Shown piece by piece: positions 1 to 6,059 of a stretch of DNA of 8,248 nucleotides (position 1 is the stretch's first letter; each line of letters begins with the position of its first letter). The stretch is taken from positions 1 through 8,248 of the forward strand of contig JAQIDF010000323.1 of NCBI GenBank assembly GCA_027858145.1, in the 5' to 3' direction. This stretch comes from Prolixibacteraceae bacterium (GTDB lineage: Bacteria; Bacteroidota; Bacteroidia; Bacteroidales; Prolixibacteraceae). The notes under the pieces were generated by a model. It was not told the DNA's origin, did no database searches, and saw nothing but the letters and a program-made list of their open reading frames with translations. The position numbers and the translations under genes were made by a program.

Positions 1-399
1 AACTATCTTTTCATGAATGTTTCTTATCTTTTTTTCGTCTTCAATGTTAACGCCCTGTAGTGTAAGTGCTGTGTTCCCCCGGGAGGTGGCAGCCATTGCT
101 GTTACCTTTATCCGGCTACTGTATTCTTTTACTGCCGGGTTTTGTTTCAGCGTGTCAATAACTTTTTGGTAATTGGGGATGGTAAATTTAAGTTCGTTGT
201 TAAGCAGGTAGTCGGGATGATGTACCTGAATGTGTGATATTTCGGTATTGATTACTGCATCGATGCGTTGGTTTACCCAGCCGTTCATCATGCCCGATGT
301 GAAAACACCGGCAATGGTGCCGAGAGTGACCGCGCTAATTACAATCAGGCTGCGTTTGCGGCTTCGCCAAACATTTTTCCAGGCAATTGACCAAATCAT
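1..399 (-). CDS. ABC transporter permease, FtsX/LolE-MacB type (N-terminal part, runs off left edge)
   Basis: The minus strand from the ATG at 397-399 is open for 133 codons to the window edge, so the C-terminal part and stop lie outside. The protein begins MIWSIAWKNVWRSRKRSLIV: a short amphipathic stretch with the W-x-N-x-W-R-x-x-x-R pattern typical of MacB/LolC/LolE permeases. A transmembrane segment follows at about residues 17-38, then the start of an extracytoplasmic domain, including a 'HIQVHHPDYL' strand like the one after TM1 in the neighbouring permease. It lies 45 bases downstream of that permease gene on the same strand, so the two probably form a heterodimeric inner-membrane pair like LolC/LolE. 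Such permeases need an ATPase subunit, which should be encoded just left of the window. The A-rich leader (AAAAACACAACAAT before ATG) is usual for Bacteroidota. The permease family is fairly certain; the substrate is unknown. Confidence 0.85.
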   Translation of the reverse strand, partial: MIWSIAWKNVWRSRKRSLIVISAVTLGTIAGVFTSGMMNGWVNQRIDAVINTEISHIQVHHPDYLLNNELKFTIPNYQKVIDTLKQNPAVKEYSSRIKVTAMAATSRGNTALTLQGVNIEDEKKIRNIHEKIV

Positions 400-444
400 A
401 TTGTTGTGTTTTTAATTGTTCGTTTTCTAAAAATTCATATCGTT

Positions 445-1860
445 CTAACCGTGTATCGCCTTTATCGCGTTAAGTCTACGTATTTGCCTGATGGGGCCAA
501 TGCAGGCCAGTATAATCATGATTAAGATTACAAGACCCTGCATAAAGAAATACGAATCGAACAAGGCTAAAGGCATGATGGGGTCAAACCCCATGTCTTC
601 GTACATTTTACCCATATCGCCGGTAAGGCGTAAGGGATTGTAATGTCCATAAAGCAACAGCGGAGCCGAGGCTATCATGCCTGCCAGTGTTCCCAGCAAG
701 CCTATAAAGAACATTTCAAGGCTTACCATGGTCGATATTTTCTTGCGCTTCATGCCTATGGCAATCATCACGCCAAATTCACGCCGGCGTTCGGCAATCA
801 TCATTACTACTGTTCCGAATATTCCGAAAAAGACAATAACGTACAAGATGAATAGAAAAACTTTTCCACCCACATTGTCGCCTTCAATTTGTTGCTTGAG
901 TATGGGGTTCAGTTCTTCCCAGTTTTTAACGGTGTATTTTGAATCGTCAAGCATTGCTGATAATGCTTTCTGGGTATCTTTCATTTCGCTTTTATCGTTC
1001 AGGTTTATTGCGAGCGAAGTAATTTGGTTTTGTAATCCCAGAAATTGTTTGGCATGACTAAGCGTCATGAAAATGAGTTTGTTGTCGAGATCGGGCGATG
1101 TCATGGTTACAATGCCTCGTACCGGATACAGTCCGGCAGCACTAACGCCGTGATAACCCTGTCCCATTAGAATGATGGTGTCGCCTATTTCAGCTTTCAG
1201 GTACGAAGACAGGCGTCCTGAAAGTAGAACTCCATCGTCGTTTTCAGTGAGATAATGCGACTCGAAGCGGGTTTGTTCTTTAATCGCGGGCAAATATTTT
1301 TCAGTCTTTTCGTCATCCATATCGAGGTCGAGTTGGATACGGGCTTCATTTGAGTAGTTTTTGCCGGCATTTATTTCTATTTTTTTTATCAGGGATTTCG
1401 GGAGTTGTCCTTCTTTTTTTAATTTTTCTATAGCTTTCTTTGTGAATTTATATTGAACAAGCCGGTGTTCGGGATCCGAAACTTTTTGTTCGGCAACAGG
1501 GTCGATGCCCGTAACCATTACCCCTTTTGATTGATTACCGGTTGAGGCGAGTGCAAACGATTCAATTCGGGGTGCAATAGCTGAAATGTTTTCGTGTGCT
1601 TCAATTATAGATTTCAGAGAATCGGTGTACGCCATTGAATTATTAATCGTTGGATCGTCGAAATAAGTGGGGTCTTGTATTTGCAGATAACCTGAATACG
1701 CTTCAATACTTTGCTCTATCATGTATCCGTATGTGCCAAGTTGAAATGAGCGCATAAAAATGGCAAAAAATATCGCAAAAAATATTGATGCAGCAGTTAT
1801 GAGTGTGCGACGTTTGTTCCGCCATAGGTTTCGCCAGGCTATTTTGAGTGTGTGGTTCAT
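445..1860 (-). CDS. ABC transporter permease, FtsX/LolE-MacB type
   Basis: A complete 471-residue inner-membrane permease of the FtsX/MacB/LolCE superfamily, which moves lipids, lipoproteins or peptides out of the inner membrane using energy from a separate ATPase. The N-terminus (residues 1-19, ALKIAWRNLWRNKRR-like, rich in W and R) precedes TM1 at about 20-38. A large periplasmic domain covers about 40-330. TM2 lies at about 333-356, TM3 at about 379-404 and TM4 at about 438-456, giving the 1+3 arrangement of the family. The cytoplasmic loop after TM2 carries the hallmark E-R-R-R-E-F-G-x-x-x-A-I-G motif at 357-369. The protein is longer than the roughly 400-415 residues common for LolC/LolE. 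The extra length seems to fall at about 135-205, a highly charged stretch rich in K, E and D. It starts 10 bases after the lolA-like gene and is followed by a second permease gene, so it is part of the TetR-led operon. The exact substrate cannot be read from the sequence. Confidence 0.93.
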   Translation of the reverse strand: MNHTLKIAWRNLWRNKRRTLITAASIFFAIFFAIFMRSFQLGTYGYMIEQSIEAYSGYLQIQDPTYFDDPTINNSMAYTDSLKSIIEAHENISAIAPRIESFALASTGNQSKGVMVTGIDPVAEQKVSDPEHRLVQYKFTKKAIEKLKKEGQLPKSLIKKIEINAGKNYSNEARIQLDLDMDDEKTEKYLPAIKEQTRFESHYLTENDDGVLLSGRLSSYLKAEIGDTIILMGQGYHGVSAAGLYPVRGIVTMTSPDLDNKLIFMTLSHAKQFLGLQNQITSLAINLNDKSEMKDTQKALSAMLDDSKYTVKNWEELNPILKQQIEGDNVGGKVFLFILYVIVFFGIFGTVVMMIAERRREFGVMIAIGMKRKKISTMVSLEMFFIGLLGTLAGMIASAPLLLYGHYNPLRLTGDMGKMYEDMGFDPIMPLALFDSYFFMQGLVILIMIILACIGPIRQIRRLNAIKAIHG

Positions 1861-1870
1861 GTCTATCGGT

Positions 1871-2620
1871 TTATCGGATTCGCTTCATGTTTTGTTGTGA
1901 GAAAAAGTTTTCTTCAAGCTCAATATTGAATTCCATTTCTTTAATCTCCACAAGTGTTTTTTGGCCTTCCTCATCTTCGGGTATAATTTCCATTATTGAT
2001 GGCAGTTGCCGTTCGTCAAACGATTTAACGTTGCGCGAGAGATGTGTTTTTACCAAATATTGCGCTTCATCGTAATATTCGGCCCTGAAGTTGAGGTATT
2101 CATTTTTCGAAATCCACATGATAATTTTACCCCATACTATATCGGCATTTTCCAGCGGAGTAAGTTCAATTTTATGACATTCATATCCGTCGATGGTTTC
2201 GTTACCGGTAATTTTATGTGTGAAATCGCTCACCAGTGATGATTCGTTAAGAATGTCATCATTCGAATAATCAGAGCCCATCCAACCCTGCGACATCATT
2301 GAAGGCGGGAGCTTAATGAGCCGTTGTATGGTTGGGTTCCAGTTCCACATGTTATCGCCGCTTTTCAGAAAAGTTTGGCCTTTTTCCTTTGCAGGGGCAG
2401 TAATTAGGGTTAACGATTCTTCCGATTCTTGCACCCAGTTTTTAAATTCTATTTCGCGGGTGTATGCCGGGCGAACGATGGTCATTACCATTTCGCTGTA
2501 GCTCGATTTTTCACCGTTGAATTTTTCCTCAGCATTACGTACAATCTCTTTGGCATCCTGAGCCATTGTTGAAAATGATAAAGTTATCAAAATGATAATC
2601 GTTAATGTGGTTTTGTTCAT
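1871..2620 (-). CDS. Secreted LolA-like outer-membrane lipoprotein-sorting protein
   Basis: A 249-residue exported protein. Residues 1-20 form a Sec signal peptide: Lys3, a hydrophobic core at 6-17, and a T-M-A cleavage site before Gln21. No lipobox cysteine is present, so a soluble periplasmic protein is expected. The mature part resembles the COG2834/LolA-like group: a stretch of beta strands, then K-E-K-G-Q-T-F-L-K at 78-86, N-M-W-N-W-N-P at 90-96, and I-K-L-P-P-S-M-M-S-Q-G-W-M-G-S-D around 102-117, a block I recognise from this group. LolA folds into an open beta barrel that carries lipoproteins or lipids through the periplasm. Here the gene sits between a TetR regulator (6-base gap) and two LolE-type permeases (10-base gap), which supports a shuttle role for cargo released by the ABC machine. 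It may be a paralogue of the housekeeping LolA rather than LolA itself, so I assign no symbol. Confidence 0.85.
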   Translation of the reverse strand: MNKTTLTIIILITLSFSTMAQDAKEIVRNAEEKFNGEKSSYSEMVMTIVRPAYTREIEFKNWVQESEESLTLITAPAKEKGQTFLKSGDNMWNWNPTIQRLIKLPPSMMSQGWMGSDYSNDDILNESSLVSDFTHKITGNETIDGYECHKIELTPLENADIVWGKIIMWISKNEYLNFRAEYYDEAQYLVKTHLSRNVKSFDERQLPSIMEIIPEDEEGQKTLVEIKEMEFNIELEENFFSQQNMKRIR

Positions 2621-2626
2621 GGCGTA

Positions 2627-3214
2627 TTATGATTTTTTGTGAATGTTGTATTTTTCGAGTAAGTGGTTTATTATATCGTCAACCGGGAACATATTGGGGT
2701 AAATGATATAATCTAATGACAATCCATCGAGCATAGCACCAAAAGTTAAGGCTTCGGTGCGGGCATTTTTAACGTTTCGTCTTTTGAAAAAATCTTCCAA
2801 AACAGAAGTTAGCATATCATACCAGACTTTCACCTTGGGTTCAATTATCTGAGCGATTGAGGATTGCAACATCAAACTGAAATATAGTTTCCAGAAAGAG
2901 CGTTGTGAATCCAGTATTTTAAACATGGAGTGAAGAAAAAATTCAAATTCCTCATCTGTAAGGATATTGTCTTTGTTCAAATCGAAATTATCGATGAGTT
3001 CGTTGAAGCCGTTGTCGATGATATTTGTGAGAAGTTCCTCTTTGCTTTCAAAATAGTTATAGATCAGCCCCTTCGAGATGTTGGCTTCTTTCGCGATTTG
3101 TGATATGGGGGTTGCATGGTATCCGTTTTGGGCAAATAGTTCAAGCGCTGTTTCGCAAATATGAAGCTTTTTGCCCTTTCTGATTTGTTCGTATTGTTCC
3201 GGAGTGCGAGGCAT
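2627..3214 (-). CDS. TetR/AcrR-family transcriptional regulator
   Basis: A 195-residue one-component repressor. The N-terminal DNA-binding domain spans about 12-62. Its helix-turn-helix lies at about 34-54, in the form T-P-I-S-Q-I-A-K-E-A-N-I-S-K-G-L-I-Y-N-Y-F followed by E-S-K-E-E-L-L, the standard TetR_N signature. The remainder (about 65-195) is a mostly helical ligand-binding and dimerisation domain with no similarity I can name, so the inducer is unknown. It is the first gene of the leftward operon, 6 bases ahead of the lolA-like gene. An imperfect palindrome overlaps the promoter, which suggests autoregulation together with the transport genes. The ATG at 3212-3214 has no Shine-Dalgarno sequence, but the A/T-rich leader is normal here. 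The family is certain; the regulated genes are inferred from position. Confidence 0.93.
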   Translation of the reverse strand: MPRTPEQYEQIRKGKKLHICETALELFAQNGYHATPISQIAKEANISKGLIYNYFESKEELLTNIIDNGFNELIDNFDLNKDNILTDEEFEFFLHSMFKILDSQRSFWKLYFSLMLQSSIAQIIEPKVKVWYDMLTSVLEDFFKRRNVKNARTEALTFGAMLDGLSLDYIIYPNMFPVDDIINHLLEKYNIHKKS

Positions 3215-3239
3215 ATTTCAGGTTTAATTTTTATTAGAA

Positions 3240-3278
3240 TGAACGGATGGTCAAAAAATGACTGAACGATTGGTCAAA
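3240..3278. promoter_or_regulatory. Probable TetR operator: palindrome plus a repeated half
   Basis: At 3259-3276 lies TGACTGAACGATTGGTCA, an imperfect palindrome with symmetric ends TGAC/GTCA and a symmetric centre (12 of 18 positions match their complements). The 16-base stretch 3263-3278 is repeated at 3240-3255 with 14 of 16 bases identical, 23 bases apart. The palindrome overlaps the last bases of the -7 element of the leftward promoter and spans its expected start site, and the second copy lies in the 5' leader. This is the layout expected for repression by a TetR dimer, or two dimers, of its own operon. The assignment to this regulator is inferred from position. Confidence 0.6.
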
Positions 3279-3305
3279 GTTAGGTTGTTTAGATATAAAA
3301 TCAAA
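3275..3305 (-). promoter_or_regulatory. Promoter of the tetR-lolA-permease operon
   Basis: Read on the minus strand, TTTG (3305-3302) is followed after 19 bases by TAACTTTG (3282-3275). This matches the Bacteroidota sigma-ABfr consensus TTTG-N19-21-TAnnTTTG exactly. The start site should fall near 3268-3271, giving a leader of about 55 bases before the tetR ATG. Confidence 0.7.
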
Positions 3306-3381
3306 ATATAATGCTGTTTTATTTTTGAATGGAGGGGCTAATTTTAAGAAAATGCAATTAAGACATGCATGTAGACCTGAA

Positions 3382-3414
3382 TTTGGCAGATGGGGATATT
3401 ATTCTCTACTTTTG
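3382..3414 (+). promoter_or_regulatory. Promoter of the MFS transporter gene
   Basis: TTTG at 3382-3385 and TACTTTTG at 3407-3414 are separated by 21 bases and match the Bacteroidota promoter consensus. The expected start site is near 3418-3421, giving a leader of about 67-70 bases that contains a hairpin and a short reading frame. A perfect 10-base palindrome, ACATGCATGT (3363-3372), sits 9 bases upstream of the -33 element and could be an activator site, although it may be chance. Confidence 0.65.
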
Positions 3415-3421
3415 CAACAAA

Positions 3422-3472
3422 ATGAGCAAGCAGGCAACATTGTTTAGTTTTGCTTGTTCCTTTTATTTTTAA
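3422..3472 (+). CDS. Possible leader peptide upstream of the MFS gene
   Basis: An ATG within a few bases of the predicted transcription start opens a 16-codon frame, MSKQATLFSFACSFYF, which ends at TAA 3470-3472, 15 bases before the MFS start codon. Both arms of the leader hairpin lie inside it, so its translation would melt the hairpin. The peptide has four Phe and two Cys-Ser/Ser-Phe clusters but no clear run of one regulatory amino acid. An open frame this short is easily due to chance, so confidence is low. Confidence 0.2.
   Translation: MSKQATLFSFACSFYF
3424..3468 (+). promoter_or_regulatory. Hairpin in the MFS gene leader, possible attenuator
   Basis: GAGCAAGCA (3424-3432) can pair with TGCTTGTTC (3451-3459) to give a 9-pair stem with one G-U pair and an 18-base loop. 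It is followed directly by a T-rich run (CTTTTATTTTT from 3460). This has the outline of a weak intrinsic terminator between the promoter and the MFS start at 3488. Whether it regulates is inferred; the long loop makes it weaker than a typical terminator. Confidence 0.35.
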
Positions 3473-3487
3473 CACGAAGCAGTTTTT

Positions 3488-4816
3488 ATGAAGGTTGATT
3501 TAAAGACAACACCATTTCCGTTTAAAGTAGATAAGTTTCCGTTTTTCTACGGTTGGGTGATTTTGGCCGTTGGTACAATTGGTGTGTTGATGAGTGTTCC
3601 CGGTCAAACCGTGGGGGTTTCGGTTTTTACCGATTATCTTATTGATGCTCTGAGGATTGAACGCACGTCATTAAGCCTTGCTTATCTTTTAGGTACTGTT
3701 GCCAGTGGTTTTATGATTACCCGTGCCGGCAAATATTACGACAAATACGGAGCCAGGGTTATGGCTATGGTTGCCGGATTTATGCTGGGGCTTATGGCCA
3801 TTGGGCTTACTAAGGTAGACGGGATGGTAAATGCTGTTGCGGGACTTCTGCAAAATGTTAATCGCGAAATAATTGCTGTTGTTTTTTTAATCATTGGCTT
3901 TTGGGGCATCCGTTTTTTTGGTCAGGGAATACTTACCATGGTAAGCAGGAACATGGTTATGAAATGGTTTGAAAAACACCGCGGACTGGCCAATGCTTTT
4001 ATGGGCGTATTTGTGTCATTTGGTTTTTCGTATTCGCCCCGCTTACTCAACGATATTATTGAAATTGATGGCTGGCGCTCGGCCTGGGGGATTATTGGGG
4101 CTTTTGTTGGCGTTGTTTTTGTTGTTTTCGCTTTTATTTTCTTCCGTGATAATGCACGCGATTGTGGTTTAGAGCCCGATGGTAAACTAGGCAAAGTAAA
4201 AAGTAAGTTGTTTGCCAAACCTGCGGCACGTGAAAAAGAATTTACACTGAAGCAGGCGATACGGAAATATTCGTTTTGGGTTTTTAATATTTCCATTGCT
4301 TTAAATGCTCTTTTTGTAACCGCTTTTACTTTTCATGTGGTGTCGATATTCGGCGAGGCAGGTTATAGCAGGGAAGCAGCCATATCTGTTTTTCTACCGG
4401 CATCGTTTATTGCGGTAGGTTTCAATTTTATTGGCGGCTGGATTAGCGATTACATAAAATTAAAATACCTTTTAATGATAAACATGGCAGGGGTAGTTGT
4501 AGCCGGAATTGCCATGACGCAACTCAAATCGTTCGATTCTGCATATTACCTTCTCATAGTAGGTTATGGAGTCATGAGTGGTTTGTTTAGTGTGCTGAAT
4601 ACAGTTACCTGGCCAAGGTTTTTCGGGGTAAAACATCTGGGTGCTATCTCGGGGTATTCAATGAGCTGGACAGTTATTGCCAGTGCTCTCGGGCCATATT
4701 TATTTAGTTTATCTTTAAAATTTAGCGGAACCTACACAATCGGAATATTAATAGCCATGGTGATAGCTGTAGTGATTTTTGTGCTGTCTTTTAAAGCTAA
4801 TAATGTGGAAGATTAA
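3488..4816 (+). CDS. Major facilitator superfamily transporter, OFA/monocarboxylate-like
   Basis: A 442-residue, very hydrophobic protein with about 12 predicted membrane segments, hence a secondary transporter of the inner membrane. TM1 starts at F-Y-G-W-V-I-L-A (20-27), a beginning common in the oxalate-formate antiporter and monocarboxylate porter groups. The conserved loop between TM2 and TM3 (motif A) is visible as G-K-Y-Y-D-K-Y-G-A-R at 81-90. Its second-half counterpart is G-G-W-I-S-D-Y-I-K-L-K at 316-326. A charged central cytoplasmic loop runs from about 220 to 255. These features suggest proton- or anion-coupled movement of a small organic acid, but the substrate cannot be read from sequence. 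The gene has its own promoter, diverges from the TetR operon, and ends 3 bases before the ychF stop on the other strand. The ATG at 3488 directly precedes the hydrophilic N-tail and is the natural start. Confidence 0.88.
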   Translation: MKVDLKTTPFPFKVDKFPFFYGWVILAVGTIGVLMSVPGQTVGVSVFTDYLIDALRIERTSLSLAYLLGTVASGFMITRAGKYYDKYGARVMAMVAGFMLGLMAIGLTKVDGMVNAVAGLLQNVNREIIAVVFLIIGFWGIRFFGQGILTMVSRNMVMKWFEKHRGLANAFMGVFVSFGFSYSPRLLNDIIEIDGWRSAWGIIGAFVGVVFVVFAFIFFRDNARDCGLEPDGKLGKVKSKLFAKPAAREKEFTLKQAIRKYSFWVFNISIALNALFVTAFTFHVVSIFGEAGYSREAAISVFLPASFIAVGFNFIGGWISDYIKLKYLLMINMAGVVVAGIAMTQLKSFDSAYYLLIVGYGVMSGLFSVLNTVTWPRFFGVKHLGAISGYSMSWTVIASALGPYLFSLSLKFSGTYTIGILIAMVIAVVIFVLSFKANNVED

Positions 4817-4819
4817 TAG

Positions 4820-5920
4820 TTACACGTTGAACCTAAAATGCATAATATCGCCGTCCTGCACAACATATCCTTTGCCTTCAACTGCAATTTTGCCAGCTTC
4901 GCGGCAGGCCGATTCAGAGCCTAAGCTCACATAGTCATCATATTTAATTACTTCGGCCCGAATAAAGCCTTTCTCAAAATCGGTGTGAATAATGCCCGCG
5001 GCTTTCGGTGCTTTTATTCCTTCTGGAAAAGTCCAGGCTCGGCTTTCGTCGGGGCCGGTGGTAAAGTATGTTTCGAGGTTCAGTAACTTGTAGGCTGAAT
5101 GTATCAGTTTGTTAACACCGGGCTCTTCTAAACCAATGTCTTCCAAAAACATTTGCTTTTCTTCGTAGGTTTCGAGTTCTGCAATATCGGCCTCGGTTGA
5201 GGCAGCGATTACAAGTATCTCGGCATTCTCGTTTTTTACTGCTTCTCTAACGGCATCTACATAAGCATTGCCACTTTTTGCCGATGCTTCGTCAACATTA
5301 CAAACATACATTACCGGCTTGTCGGTCAACAAAAAGAAATTGTCAGAAATTTCACGTTCGCTTTCTGTTAGTTCAACAGCTCTGACTGAAATGCCTTGCT
5401 CTAATGCTTCTTTTATTTTCGTGGCTACTTCAAATGTTTTCTTCGCTTCTTTATTGGTGGCATCTTTTAGCTGGCGTTGAACTTTTACGATGCGGTTTTC
5501 AACCGTTTCGAGGTCTTTGAGTTGCAATTCGATATCAATAACCTCTTTGTCGCGTACCGGGTTGATTGAGCCGTCAACGTGGGTCACGTTATCGTTATCG
5601 TAACAACGCAGTACGTGCAGTATGGCATCGGTTTCGCGTATATTGGCCAAAAACTGGTTTCCCAAACCTTCGCCTTTGCTGGCTCCTTTTACCAAACCGG
5701 CAATGTCAACAATTTCGATGGTGGTAGGCACTACTTTCTTTGGGTTGTCAATTTCGGTTAGTTTTATCAGGCGCTCGTCAGGAACCGTAATTACCCCAAC
5801 ATTGGGTTCGATGGTGCAAAACGGGAAGTTTGCCGATTGAGCCCTTGCGCTCGATAAACAATTGAAAAGGGTTGATTTACCTACGTTTGGTAATCCTACA
5901 ATGCCACATTTTAAAGCCAT
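4820..5920 (-). CDS. ychF: Redox-responsive, ribosome-associated ATPase YchF (OLA1 family)
   Basis: 366 residues, close to the family's usual 363-370. It is an Obg-like P-loop protein that binds ribosomes and, unlike related GTPases, prefers ATP. The nucleotide site is complete: G1 motif G-L-P-N-V-G-K-S-T at 9-17, G3 motif D-I-A-G-L at 72-76, and N-V-D-E at 208-211 in place of the NKxD guanine-specificity motif, which is the family signature. Residues about 135-175 form the helical coiled-coil insert. The C-terminal TGS domain covers about 281-365, with D-F-E-K-G-F-I-R-A-E-V at 314-324 and the ending G-D-I-M-H-F-R-F-N-V, again typical. It is probably transcribed alone: it has its own promoter, a divergent neighbour upstream and a convergent MFS gene downstream. 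No terminator is visible in the 3-base gap or in the end of the MFS gene. Confidence 0.97.
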   Translation of the reverse strand: MALKCGIVGLPNVGKSTLFNCLSSARAQSANFPFCTIEPNVGVITVPDERLIKLTEIDNPKKVVPTTIEIVDIAGLVKGASKGEGLGNQFLANIRETDAILHVLRCYDNDNVTHVDGSINPVRDKEVIDIELQLKDLETVENRIVKVQRQLKDATNKEAKKTFEVATKIKEALEQGISVRAVELTESEREISDNFFLLTDKPVMYVCNVDEASAKSGNAYVDAVREAVKNENAEILVIAASTEADIAELETYEEKQMFLEDIGLEEPGVNKLIHSAYKLLNLETYFTTGPDESRAWTFPEGIKAPKAAGIIHTDFEKGFIRAEVIKYDDYVSLGSESACREAGKIAVEGKGYVVQDGDIMHFRFNV

Positions 5921-5946
5921 AATGTTTGTTTTCTGTTTTGAGGCTG

Positions 5947-5954
5947 CAAAAATA
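5947..5954 (-). promoter_or_regulatory. Probable -7 element of the ychF promoter
   Basis: The minus strand reads TATTTTTG, a perfect TAnnTTTG, followed by CAGCC. It would start transcription near 5940-5943, about 20 bases ahead of the ychF ATG. I see no good TTTG at the usual -33 distance, so only half of the promoter is supported. Confidence 0.45.
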
Positions 5955-6000
5955 ACTTTTTTAGAGGAAATAACGATTTAATTGTGTGACGATTCTGTTG

Positions 6001-6035
6001 TTTGTTAATTCTGTCATTGCTTTATAGTATTATTG
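6001..6035 (+). promoter_or_regulatory. Weak candidate promoter of the glycosyltransferase gene
   Basis: TTTG at 6001-6004 is followed after 23 bases by TATTATTG at 6028-6035, which is one base off TAnnTTTG. The spacing is slightly long. It lies 24 bases before the ATG, which fits a short leader, but in such A/T-rich DNA a near match is not strong evidence. Confidence 0.25.
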
Positions 6036-6059
6036 CTTTCGTTTATTTATTTTTGATTC

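Noticed and set aside
230..1057. Plus-strand open frames at 230-415, 643-855 and 677-1057
   Set aside because: They lie opposite the two permease genes, have low-complexity or Cys/Ser/Arg-biased translations without recognisable motifs, and have no promoter.
3320..3327. Second plus-strand TAnnTTTG (TATTTTTG) in the divergent region
   Set aside because: There is no TTTG at the right distance upstream, and the promoter at 3382-3414 is complete and nearer the gene.
3922..4296. Minus-strand frame of 124 codons inside the MFS gene
   Set aside because: It is antisense to conserved membrane segments of the transporter and shows no family features of its own.
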